Shown here piece after piece: positions 1 to 5,631 of a stretch of 6,016 bases of DNA. Each line of letters starts with the position of its first letter. Positions within the stretch are counted from its first letter, which is position 1. Under the pieces are notes generated by a model. The model did no database searches. It had not been told where the DNA came from and worked only from the letters and a program-made list of their open reading frames with translations. This DNA comes from Desulfobacterales bacterium (GTDB lineage Bacteria > Desulfobacterota > Desulfobacteria > Desulfobacterales > RPRI01): contig JAGVOC010000028.1 of NCBI GenBank assembly GCA_020052975.1, positions 1 through 6,016 on the forward strand, in the 5' to 3' direction. Made by a program: the position numbers and the translations under genes.

Positions 1-2
1 CG

Positions 3-113
3 GAGATAAGCAATAGTATTTGCGAGGAATGTGCCAAGGAACACTTTCGTACACCCCATCCTGATTTAGGCAAGCGCTGGACCGGAAAAACCGGAAAGCT
101 GAATAAGCGATAA
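3..113 (+). CDS. C-terminal end of a probable sensor kinase / PAS-type signalling protein (5' partial)
   Basis: This open frame enters from the left edge and ends at TAA 111-113, giving 36 residues. It contains ISNSICEECAKEHF followed by a basic tail. This matches the second half of a four-cysteine tail often found at the C-terminus of PAS-domain histidine kinases and response regulators in environmental Proteobacteria: a first CxxC with IRDDxGYWNQIE, then FSHGICPECxxKxxP. Only the second CxxC (here CEEC) and its surroundings are visible. The tail is thought to bind a metal or form a small structural unit, but its function is not established. The usual protein stops soon after this motif, so the basic extension (KRWTGKTGKLNKR) is a little long. 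The assignment rests on a short motif and is therefore moderate. Confidence 0.5.
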   Translation, partial: EISNSICEECAKEHFRTPHPDLGKRWTGKTGKLNKR

Positions 114-137
114 AGCTGGCGCTTTTCCCCAGCCTTT
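112..137 (+). terminator. Weak terminator-like hairpin after the sensor-tail gene
   Basis: GCTGG (115-119) can pair with CCAGC (129-133) directly after the stop codon, and a pyrimidine-rich CTTTCTC follows. The stem is only five base pairs and the T-tract is interrupted, so this is a weak intrinsic terminator candidate. Its position after the stop is the main support. Confidence 0.2.
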
Positions 138-453
138 CTCTTATGGTTTTTATATTCTGAAAAAATCCTGAAGCACGGGATACTGGACCAATGTCCAATC
201 TGTTTCTCTAACTCCGTATCGATTTTCTACAGCTTTTCTTAATCAGAAAGAATTTATCACTGGTAATAAATGCTTTTCCCAGTTGTTTTATGGGGTTTTG
301 TTCTCACGCGATCTGGATTCAGGGATGTTCTGTTCGTATGGAACTGGATAGTTGGACATTGTTCTAATAGTTTATAAAATTAACATATTACAATTATGCT
401 ATTACAATCTAACATAGATGGGGAAATGTTTGTAATTACGATTCTGCGGGTAA
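114..453. other. Gene-poor AT-rich interval
   Basis: No open frame here has a convincing start, ribosome binding site and protein-like composition. A 34-codon hydrophobic frame starting at ATG 270 has no Shine-Dalgarno sequence and is probably chance. The interval holds two copies of the 10-mer CAATGTCCAA in opposite orientation (189-198 and 352-361), described under findings. Confidence 0.4.
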
Positions 454-624
454 CTGTCACACACCCTTTTTCTATTTATAAATCCTGAACGCTTTAAGAA
501 CACACTCGGAAAGGCTGTTAACGATATAACCATTATGGAACTTCGTGAACAAGGAACGCTGAGAGATATCCATGGGGCCGACAAAGTCCAGTTGCAGGAA
601 CTTTTCTGGACAACACCTACCTAA
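454..624 (+). other. Unidentified open frame, possible gene remnant
   Basis: A frame open from 454 to TAA 622-624 reads as protein-like from about 481: NPERFKNTLGKAVND, then ITIMELREQGTLRDIHG, then a short tail. It is preceded by stops in the same frame (TAA 433-435 and 451-453). It has no plausible start with a ribosome binding site; the only internal ATG is at 538. It ends 37 bases before the convergent gene ending at 661. The opposite strand also has a 60-codon frame over 402-584, but its composition is less protein-like. I do not recognise a family. It could be the 3' end of a decayed gene or chance. Confidence 0.2.
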
Positions 625-660
625 GCAACAAGCATGGTAGATTAAATAATTTAAAGATTT

Positions 661-1191
661 TCATTTGAAATGATTGTTCTGACGGTTTTGCGCTTGACCA
701 GCCGGGCAGGTTTTTGCCCTGTCATGGTCCGAGCGATGGTTAGGGCTTGGTGCAAATACCATACAAGTAACCATTCTCCCGGATACAGGTTGCTCCACCC
801 GACAGACAATCCGCATTGCCCCGGCTAGAAGACCCCCTTTCGCAAAAACGTCACGGTTAAATTTAAACCAACCGAGATCAAACAAATCCCAGCTTGCACA
901 CTCCACAGGAATATGACGAACTATGGGTTTCTGTTCGGCAAAGCGTTCTTTGATCTCCAGTGACGCTCTGTACACTTTTCGTTCGTTGGCAGGATACAGA
1001 TCGCCGTTGTCCAGGTCTACGAGTTCATATGCTGTTCCCGGAGCTGCTTCCAGCCTAAAGCCGAAAATTGCTTCGCAATAAAAGTCATCATGTAAAAATA
1101 ACATATCCACCATAGAGCGACGAAACACCCCAACTTGATACCAGTGTTCGCCGGGCAAAATAGCTACCGAGAGTGATCTTGATAGTTTCAT
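661..1191 (-). CDS. Hypothetical protein, 176 aa, possible C-terminal frameshift
   Basis: This single uninterrupted frame has well-behaved codons over most of its length. The protein is soluble-looking, with no signal peptide and no membrane segment. The middle is rich in acidic and aromatic residues (YELVDLDNGDLYPANERKVY; WDLFDLGWFKF). I do not recognise a family. ATG 1191 lacks a Shine-Dalgarno sequence. The frame stays open upstream to a TGA near 1265 but offers no better start. The last roughly 35 residues (NHRSDHDRAKTCPAGQAQ, then QNRQNNHFK) are unlike the rest. The neighbouring frame over the same DNA reads WYLHQALTIARTMTGQKP and then ARLVKRKTVRTIISNENL, ending at TAA 651-653. A frameshift near 750-790 may therefore have replaced the original C-terminus. 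It is transcribed alone and converges on the frame at 454-624. Confidence 0.5.
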   Translation of the reverse strand: MKLSRSLSVAILPGEHWYQVGVFRRSMVDMLFLHDDFYCEAIFGFRLEAAPGTAYELVDLDNGDLYPANERKVYRASLEIKERFAEQKPIVRHIPVECASWDLFDLGWFKFNRDVFAKGGLLAGAMRIVCRVEQPVSGRMVTCMVFAPSPNHRSDHDRAKTCPAGQAQNRQNNHFK

Positions 1192-1606
1192 ATCGAGACG
1201 ATGTTGGACACGATGATCATCGACACTCCATAGTTTGATGAAAGACCAGAAAGCGAAATTTGATCAGTTCTGGATTGTAACTATTTCTGATGTCGGTTTC
1301 TCTAAGCCGTCGTAAGCTTTATAAGTATAAGCGGGTAAAGCACATCCGGCCCCGAATGCTGCACAAACCAGCATGATTAACCACGTAGCCACACTTTGTG
1401 GCAAGATGATGCGCAACGGAAGCAATGGTGTTTTCATTTTGAGCCCTAATAATGTTTAGATTGATCCGGATAAAAATCTCTGCAATGATCTCAAAGTCCA
1501 CATCAAAGAGGCTGCGAACGCCAGACGAATAAATTCATGTGGCTGGCCTTATCCGCTTCAGTTTTGCTGAAGAAGGCCATATAGATGTTAGCCCTATTTC
1601 TTATCC
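1192..1606. other. Intergenic interval without a supported gene
   Basis: A 60-codon minus-strand frame at 1319-1501 would start at GTG with no ribosome binding site, and its composition is not convincing. I see no tRNA, clear hairpin terminator or recognisable promoter. Upstream of the gene starting at 1191, a short minus-strand frame ends in TGA overlapping that ATG (ATGA), which is probably coincidental. Confidence 0.4.
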
Positions 1607-1939
1607 TTATTTGCAGAGGAAAGCTTTGCCATTTACTTTTGTTTTAAAGCCAGTGGCCTCGCTAGTCCAAACTATATGTGTGGCTCCCATTGAAGCGGCT
1701 TTTTCTCTCGCTTGATTTTCAGCGTTCTCTATTCCCAGTGAGGCTGCGCTATTCCCCCAACCAGACCAGCCATGAACGTCACCAAGAAATTGACAATTTT
1801 CTGTCATTTTAATGTTAGCATCTATTACTCTTGCTGCTGATTGAGAAAGCGTAGTTGCACAGCCGTTAAGCATAAGAATGGCAACAACCGATAAAAATAG
1901 AAACTCAAACTTAGAGATGCGTAAGAGCAAATTAGACAT
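1607..1939 (-). CDS. DUF4156-like outer-envelope lipoprotein, 110 aa
   Basis: The protein starts MSNLLLRISKFEF and continues into a hydrophobic stretch (about residues 12-24). It then has the lipobox LNGC with Cys27, the expected lipidation site for signal peptidase II. The mature part reads CQFLGDVHGWSGWGN, followed by a helix rich in Ala and Glu and then GATHIVW. This is the pattern of the DUF4156 family of small periplasmic lipoproteins, whose precise role is unknown; the fold is related to that of RcsF. The start is set by AGGAGG (1945-1950) five bases upstream of ATG 1939. Longer frames reaching 2107 add 56 residues with no signal character and are not the real start. Further Cys residues at the C-terminal half (ENCQF and FLCK) could form a disulfide. 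It lies downstream of a gene remnant and the OmpA-type gene on the same strand, but 160 bases separate it from the remnant, so it probably has its own promoter. Confidence 0.88.
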   Translation of the reverse strand: MSNLLLRISKFEFLFLSVVAILMLNGCATTLSQSAARVIDANIKMTENCQFLGDVHGWSGWGNSAASLGIENAENQAREKAASMGATHIVWTSEATGFKTKVNGKAFLCK

Positions 1940-1944
1940 TCCCA

Positions 1945-1950
1945 CCTCCT
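1945..1950 (-). promoter_or_regulatory. Shine-Dalgarno of the lipoprotein gene
   Basis: AGGAGG on the minus strand lies five bases before ATG 1939. It decides between this start and the in-frame upstream ATGs at about 1957 and 2107, neither of which has a comparable site. Confidence 0.8.
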
Positions 1951-2027
1951 GCTTCATATTGTTTATGGGATAAGGATTACGCATAGAAACAGAGTATGTG
2001 ATAGCTGGTAATAACTTGTTTTTAAGA

Positions 2028-2043
2028 GGTACGCACACGTACC
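2028..2043. promoter_or_regulatory. Perfect 6-bp dyad upstream of the lipoprotein gene
   Basis: GGTACG (2028-2033) and CGTACC (2038-2043) form an inverted repeat around CACA. It sits about 90 bases upstream of the lipoprotein start. It may be an operator or a leader hairpin. No regulator family can be named from this alone. Confidence 0.3.
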
Positions 2044-2100
2044 CTTTAGGAATCGGGCGTATTGCGTATGGCAGAAACCAAATATCAATTTGCAAGCCTA

Positions 2101-2325
2101 TCACCATTTCGCAATAATTAAATTTCCATCGGGTGTAATAATGTTTGATGTATCAATCTTCACAGGGGGTTTATTTTCCTCCTTTTCCTTCGTTTCTTCT
2201 GCCGTTCGATAATTAGTGCTCAGGATCGTTCAGACTGATCAACATTTCGTAAGATGTCGGTCTGCGCCAGAATGGCTTCCCGTCGATTTCAAGACGACCC
2301 TCGAAATAAATAGTCCGAAACAGGC
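2101..2325 (-). pseudogene. C-terminal gene remnant with a frameshift
   Basis: Two minus-strand frames abut here. The first runs out of the end of the OmpA gene in another frame and reads FEGRLEIDGKPFWRRP, then TSYEMLISLNDPEH, ending at TAA 2213-2215. The second is open from 2229 and reads STNYRTAEETKEKEENKPP, then VKIDTSNIITPDGNLIIAKW, ending at TGA 2101-2103. Both look like real protein, neither has a usable start codon with a ribosome binding site, and they join naturally if one base was lost or gained near 2215-2229. The simplest reading is the tail of a former gene whose front was lost when the present OmpA neighbour came to lie next to it. I recognise no family. Confidence 0.35.
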
Positions 2326-3159
2326 CTACTGTTTTACTAGTTCCACCCGCCGGTTCTTGGCTTTGCCGTTTTCGGCGTCATTGGAGGCCACCGGAGCGAG
2401 CGATCCGACGCCGTAACCTTTCAACCGGTCTGCTGCGATCCCGTATTTCGTTACCAGGGTCTTCACCACCGCCTCTCCTCGAGCCTGGGAAAGCTTCATA
2501 TTGTTGTCCATTGCTCCGACATTGTCCGTATGGCCAACCACATTCACTTTCAGACCTGACTCCTTCTTCAGCAGCTTTGCGATCTCCGACAGAGCCGCTT
2601 CTGACTCTGGCTTGATCACGGATTGGCCTGTGTCAAAATAGATACCGTACACAGCGACATGGCCGGTCTTCTTGAGATCGTTCGAGAAAGCCTCAGCGTT
2701 CGCGACAATCTCCTGGGCCATCGCTTCCTTCTCGATGATGATGAGTATAGGTTCTCGACCATTACCGGCACGGACTTCTACCCAGATCTCCTTTCCCCCC
2801 TTGACGAGCTTCATGTATGAAGCGTCTTCGAAATCGCTCTTCAGAACGATTCCTCCGATTTGTTTAATGGCATTCTCGTAGTTGCGCAGGATTTTAAGTT
2901 TGCTTAATGCGGGTTTACCTTCCTCCGGATAGTAGTGGATATAGTAGTAGTGGCCTTCCACGTTGACCTCTTTCCCCTTTTCATCTTTGAAAGTGTGGGC
3001 ATTGAAGTCAACATTTTCATAAGAATAGATCCAAGTTCCAGGCATGCGGTTAAACAAGGGGTGGTCCTTGCCGCCTCTATCTTCCTCTGCAAGGGAGACC
3101 CCTGCGATTAATAGAGATAACCATACTATACCAAGCAACGTGCGGGCGATTCTTTTCAT
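2326..3159 (-). CDS. OmpA-family peptidoglycan-binding protein with DUF4892-like N-terminal domain, 277 aa
   Basis: A signal peptide covers residues 1-24 (MKRIART, hydrophobic core, cut after VSLA). Residues about 33-150 (HPLFNRMPGTWIYSYEN, EVNVEGHYYYIHY, ILRNYENAIKQIGG) resemble the DUF4892-type front domain found in some OmpA-family proteins. Residues about 168-277 form an OmpA C-terminal domain: YGIYFDTGQSVIKPESEAAL, VVGHTDNVG and LSQARGEAV, ending KNRRVEL. D212 of HTDN and R227 of LSQAR occupy the places that bind the diaminopimelate of peptidoglycan in OmpA-like domains. There is no beta-barrel, so this is most likely a periplasmic protein tethered non-covalently to the cell wall. The start is supported by AAGGAGAG six bases before ATG 3159. 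It is upstream of, and on the same strand as, a gene remnant and a lipoprotein gene. A joint envelope role is possible but not shown. Confidence 0.9.
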   Translation of the reverse strand: MKRIARTLLGIVWLSLLIAGVSLAEEDRGGKDHPLFNRMPGTWIYSYENVDFNAHTFKDEKGKEVNVEGHYYYIHYYPEEGKPALSKLKILRNYENAIKQIGGIVLKSDFEDASYMKLVKGGKEIWVEVRAGNGREPILIIIEKEAMAQEIVANAEAFSNDLKKTGHVAVYGIYFDTGQSVIKPESEAALSEIAKLLKKESGLKVNVVGHTDNVGAMDNNMKLSQARGEAVVKTLVTKYGIAADRLKGYGVGSLAPVASNDAENGKAKNRRVELVKQ

Positions 3160-3216
3160 AATTACTCTCCTTTTCTTGAATATTGTTTCTGATTGATAGG
3201 AACCCGCTTATGGAGG

Positions 3217-3354
3217 TCAGCGGTTGCCCGAGGTTTTGATTGCGGTCCGGCTGCCCACCTGCCCCAACATATGGGGACACTGCTTTGCCCCCACAGCCAC
3301 GGTCAGACCGGTAGCACCCCCTTGCGAGGTTGTCAACGGCGAATGTGCGTCCGG
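3217..3354 (-). other. GC-rich intergenic segment, possible repeated element
   Basis: This segment is clearly richer in G and C than its surroundings and lies upstream of the OmpA-type gene. Its minus strand is open for 46 codons in the same frame as the 51-aa ORF that ends in TGA 3355-3357. It reads SPLTTSQGGATGLTVAVGAK, then QCPHMLGQVGSRTAIKTSGNR after one junction, ending at TGA 3217-3219. It contains a small hairpin, CCCCA (3262-3266) with TGGGG (3272-3276). The composition and short hairpins suggest a structured or dispersed intergenic repeat rather than a protein. Only a genome search for other copies would tell. Confidence 0.3.
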
Positions 3355-3510
3355 TCAGGCCTGTTTTCGGGCAAACTCCGGTACATCGGGACGCCGAATC
3401 TTTTCAAAATAGGCTTCGTCGGGATATTCCGGATCGGTCCATCTGATTATTCTGTTAGTCAAAGCCCATAGCGGTTTGTTCAAGGCATCGACTTTATGCC
3501 AAATCGCCAT
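3355..3510 (-). CDS. Small protein of unknown function, 51 aa (possibly a C-terminal fragment)
   Basis: The frame runs from ATG 3510 to TGA 3355-3357. It reads MAIWHKVDALNKPLWALTNR, followed by IIRWTDPEYPDEAYFEKIRR and then PDVPEFARKQA. Composition and codon use look like a genuine protein: mixed charged helix, several Trp and Tyr, and no low-complexity stretches. There is no signal peptide or membrane segment. The ribosome binding site is weak (GGCGG three bases from ATG). An overlapping minus-strand frame (IFDGLGVALSKNWAENGDLA, then TAA) covers the start. The 51 codons could therefore be translationally coupled, or be the tail of an older gene frameshifted at this point. I do not recognise a family. 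Confidence 0.42.
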   Translation of the reverse strand: MAIWHKVDALNKPLWALTNRIIRWTDPEYPDEAYFEKIRRPDVPEFARKQA

Positions 3511-3941
3511 TTTCCGCCCAGTTTTTACTCAAGGCCACCCCCAATCCATCAAAAATACCAATTAGAATCTAATGCTTACGTATCGGATGTGAAACCTACA
3601 ATGACAAAGCCAAATGTTGCTGTATTAAAATCAAGTCGCAACAGTGTTAATAAGCGGAAAACTTTCCATATATTGTCGTATTATCAATAAAATACGGAAA
3701 AAACACTGATAATTTTTCTATTTTTTTACAATATTGATTGGTCCCATGGAAATAAAGAATAATTTACACCAGATTCAAAAATAAAACTTATGGATCAGTG
3801 CTACAGATTCTGAGATATCATTATTCATTTACGATTCAAATGATGCATGCCTATCTAAGTCACCGTATGCTTGATTTCAGGAAGCTATACATATAGCAGA
3901 TAGTATTCAATGTCCAAACTTCATATAGCAAATAATAATGA
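3511..3941. other. AT-rich interval without a gene, left of the insertion sequence
   Basis: A 64-codon plus-strand frame at 3496-3690 is proline- and basic-rich at its front, has no ribosome binding site and is probably chance. The rest is AT-rich with frequent stops on both strands. It holds a CAATGTCCAA copy (3908-3917) and an imperfect direct repeat next to the insertion sequence. Confidence 0.4.
3890..3939. repeat. Imperfect 18-bp direct repeat, 32-bp period, beside the IS
   Basis: CATATAGCAGATAGTATT (3890-3907) and CATATAGCAAATAATAAT (3922-3939) match at 15 of 18 positions, including the first nine. The second copy ends two bases before the IS inverted repeat. This may be an old target-site feature or simple AT-rich sequence. 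Confidence 0.4.
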
Positions 3942-3973
3942 TAAATTTAGGTAATTGATCCCATTCTGGCACC
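3942..3973 (+). repeat. Left terminal inverted repeat of the IS
   Basis: TAAATTTAGGTAATT, then TCCCATT and TGGCACC match the reverse complement of the right end. By eye, 29 of 32 positions agree, with mismatches at two adjacent bases and one single base. Confidence 0.88.
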
Positions 3974-3990
3974 TATGATAAGGGTGCTGT

Positions 3991-4841
3991 ATGGATCTAA
4001 CAAATTATTATGATTTAATATCCAGCGAGAGCAAAGCCAAAAAATATCTGCTGGGAAAATGCTTCAAAAACCATCAGCGATTTTGCCCTCGTTGTAGACA
4101 ACGTAAGTTATATAAGTTACAAAGCCAAAGATACAGATGCTCCAGCTGTGATTATACGTTCCATGACTTTTCCGGTCGCTGGATAAATCATGGACGTTTG
4201 ACTTGTGTGCAATGGTTATCGCTAATCAAGCTCTTTGAACTTGAAGTTTCCGTCCGGAAGATGGCTCAACAGATGAAACTGTCCTACAGAACTGTGTATC
4301 GGGCTGTAAGAACAATCCGCATGGCCATTTTAAGTCATGCCGCCGATTCAGTCTCTCTGTTGGAAGGAGAGATCGAACTGATGAGTCCTATTTCGGAGGC
4401 AGACGAAAAGGCAACCGGGGCCGTGGGGCTGCTGGCAAAGTTCCGGTTTTCGGCATTCCGGAGAGAAAAGGAATTGTCCAAGTCAGTGTAGTTCCAAATG
4501 TTACTGCTGAGACATTACCGGATCTCACCGTCAAGAAGGTTCGCAGGGGTAGCGTTGTCTATACTGATAAGTTCAGAAGTTACGACAGCCTGATGTTCTG
4601 CGGATACCGGCATTTGAAGGTGGGTCATGGCAAGTATTTCTCTTCAGGAAAGGTTACTATCAACGGTTTAGAGGGGTTCTGGAGCTGGGCCAAGGAGAGA
4701 TTTATAAAGCACCATGGTGTCTCCAAGGAACACTTCCCTCTGTATTTAAAAGAGCTGGAATTCCGATATAATAATCGAAACTCAGATATTTTCAACCAAG
4801 TCGCTGTTTTTCTGTGCGATCTGGTGCCAAAATGGGACTAA
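3991..4841 (+). pseudogene. IS1595-family transposase, disrupted by a one-base deletion
   Basis: Transposases of this family cut and join the IS ends through an RNase H-like fold. The first frame (3991-4380 in register) gives a zinc ribbon, C32-x2-C35 ... C50-x2-C53, and a helix-turn-helix-like region at about 85-115 (SVRKMAQQMKLSYRTVYRAV). It then reaches GEIEL at residue 130. The next residues should be DESYFGG. One base is missing between CTG (4378-4380) and ATGAG, so the ribosome leaves the frame and stops at TAG 4489-4491. Re-reading G4380 restores D131-ESYFGG-RRKG, VVYTDKFRSYD (D193), INGLEGFW (N225/E228) and KERFIKHHGVSK, ending at TAA 4839-4841, for 283 residues in all. ATG 3991 has AAGGG six bases upstream. 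No slippery heptamer is present, so programmed frameshifting is unlikely. A sequencing error cannot be excluded. Confidence 0.88.
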
Positions 4842-4854
4842 TTACCTAAATTTA
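4823..4854 (-). repeat. Right terminal inverted repeat of the IS
   Basis: This is the mirror of the left end; read on the minus strand it begins TAAATTTAGGTAATT. The transposase TAA stop (4839-4841) lies within it, a compact arrangement. Confidence 0.88.
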
Positions 4855-4962
4855 ATATGTTACGATAACTGATCGGATGCCAGTATACCATCCATAGCAT
4901 TGATCACCGTCATTTTCTGGCAAAGCACTGGATCGCACGCGGTTTGTTATGCTTTGGTGCTT

Positions 4963-4979
4963 AACGGCTTAATGCCGTT
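4963..4979. repeat. Small hairpin
   Basis: AACGGC (4963-4968) and GCCGTT (4974-4979) form a 6-bp stem around TTAAT. No T-run follows, so it is not a typical terminator. Confidence 0.3.
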
Positions 4980-5039
4980 TAGAAGAGGGTGGGAATACTA
5001 GGAAGTCCGATAATTTATATGCAGAGGGTCTTCATAAAA

Positions 5040-5080
5040 AACAAGCATCCGCATTTTTTGGCTTGTTATTCGTGCTTTTT
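5040..5080 (+). terminator. Possible terminator-like hairpin
   Basis: AACAAGC (5040-5046) pairs with GCTTGTT (5061-5067), a 7-bp stem with a 14-base loop, and GCTTTTT follows a few bases later (5074-5080). The large loop and the gap before the T-run weaken the call. Confidence 0.25.
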
Positions 5081-5184
5081 ATTGTAAACTTTTCTGACAT
5101 ACTGATTGGCGGACCGGGTTCATGCCAGAGAGAGAATTGCCGAAATAGATGCTGAAAATAAGCAGGAGAGGTGTACTCTTACAA

Positions 5185-5203
5185 AGGCTTATTTTATAAG
5201 CTT
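5185..5203. repeat. AT-rich hairpin
   Basis: AGGCTTAT (5185-5192) pairs with ATAAGCTT (5196-5203) around TTT, eight pairs including one G-T. It lies about 180 bases upstream of the antitoxin. Its function is unknown. Confidence 0.3.
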
Positions 5204-5240
5204 CTTGATTAATTGGATAATATAATTTGCTATTTTGTAA

Positions 5241-5274
5241 TTGACAAGGAGGATATAGGATATCCTCTATATCC
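5241..5274 (+). promoter_or_regulatory. Promoter/operator-like palindromic site upstream of the antitoxin
   Basis: TTGACA (5241-5246) is a perfect sigma-70 -35 hexamer. Directly after it lie two nested palindromes: GGATATAG (5251-5258) with CTATATCC (5267-5274), and the perfect 10-mer AGGATATCCT (5257-5266). A -10 box at normal spacing is not obvious; TCTATA at 5266-5271 is 19 bases away. Dyads over the promoter are what one expects where an antitoxin represses its own operon. The site is about 110 bases upstream of the antitoxin start, which is rather far. Confidence 0.35.
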
Positions 5275-5382
5275 GTCTGGCTTATTCGTTTGTTATCGTT
5301 AACTATTTATGCTACATGGGATAAAAGATGGCAAATCATGATCGATAGGCAGGTTGAATCAGACATTGCATAAGGAGGGGAT

Positions 5383-5631
5383 ATGAAGAAGATTGAATGG
5401 GGCAATTTTATTCACTCAGACCCGAATGTCCTTTTGGGAAAACCAGTCGTAAAAGGCACAAGACTGGCTGTTGAGTTTATTCTCGGACTCTATGCGGAAG
5501 GATGGACAGAAGATCAAATTCTCGAAAATTATCCTAATTTGACGAAAGAAAGCCTGCTGGCCGTTTTTTCCTATACCCGCGAATGTATGCGTGAAGAATT
5601 CCTTTATCCGCTATTGGCGGAGGCCATGTAA
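5383..5631 (+). CDS. DUF433 (VapB45-like) antitoxin, 82 aa
   Basis: This small helix-turn-helix type protein has the DUF433 hallmarks: SDPNVLLGKPVVKGTRLAVE (residues about 12-31), then EGWTEDQILENYPNL and LLAVFSYTRE. It has the normal family length and is intact. Proteins of this family are normally encoded just before a DUF5615 PIN-like toxin, bind and neutralise it, and are thought to repress the shared promoter. The start is supported by AAGGAGG (5372-5378) four bases before ATG 5383. The stop TAA shares its last base with the toxin ATG (TAATG), so translation of the two is coupled. Because the toxin gene is broken, this antitoxin may now be an orphan. Confidence 0.88.
   Translation: MKKIEWGNFIHSDPNVLLGKPVVKGTRLAVEFILGLYAEGWTEDQILENYPNLTKESLLAVFSYTRECMREEFLYPLLAEAM

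Larger units (their letters stand above)
3942..4854 (+). mobile_element. IS1595-family insertion sequence, about 913 bp, inactivated
   Basis: The element is bounded by 32-bp inverted repeats and carries a single transposase gene that fills almost the whole interior, with its stop codon inside the right repeat. The transposase has an N-terminal zinc ribbon and an ISXO2-like catalytic domain, which together define the IS1595 family. This family usually makes 8-bp target duplications. The eight bases outside each end here (AATAATGA on the left, ATATGTTA on the right) do not match, so the insertion is old, was rearranged, or the exact ends are slightly off. It carries no passenger genes. Confidence 0.85.
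4855..5382. other. AT-rich intergenic interval between the IS and the toxin-antitoxin pair
   Basis: There is no supported gene. Two short plus-strand frames look faintly protein-like but have no usable start: QYTIHSIDHRHFLAKHWIAR ending at a TAA near 4960, and ADRVHARERIAEIDAENKQE ending at TAA 5223-5225. They may be scraps of decayed genes. The interval also holds several hairpins and the palindromic promoter-like site annotated separately. Confidence 0.4.

Noticed and set aside
1319..1501. Minus-strand 60-aa coding region
   Set aside because: It has a GTG start without ribosome binding site, no recognisable motif and a composition rich in rare Cys, His and Ile runs. Treated as chance.
1940..2107. 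Longer N-terminus for the lipoprotein
   Set aside because: The extra 56 residues would bury the signal peptide and lipobox, and the strong AGGAGG clearly serves ATG 1939.
2101..2163. A 20-aa gene starting at GTG 2163
   Set aside because: The GGAGG is 14 bases away, too far, and the frame is better explained as the end of a remnant.
3496..3690. Plus-strand 64-aa coding region
   Set aside because: It has no ribosome binding site, overlaps the start of the better minus-strand 51-aa ORF, and its composition is basic and Pro/Ser rich.
4376..4492. Programmed -1 frameshift in the transposase
   Set aside because: No A-rich or X-XXY-YYZ slippery heptamer is present at the shift, and the in-frame sequence before it (GAACTG) gives no good re-pairing. 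A one-base deletion is simpler.
3934..4862. Eight-base target-site duplication around the IS
   Set aside because: AATAATGA on the left and ATATGTTA on the right do not match, and shifting the ends by a few bases does not help.
4940..4985. Integron attC-like site (GCTTAAC next to a hairpin)
   Set aside because: A GCTTAAC fits the RYYYAAC core, but there is no matching partner core, and the hairpin is too short.
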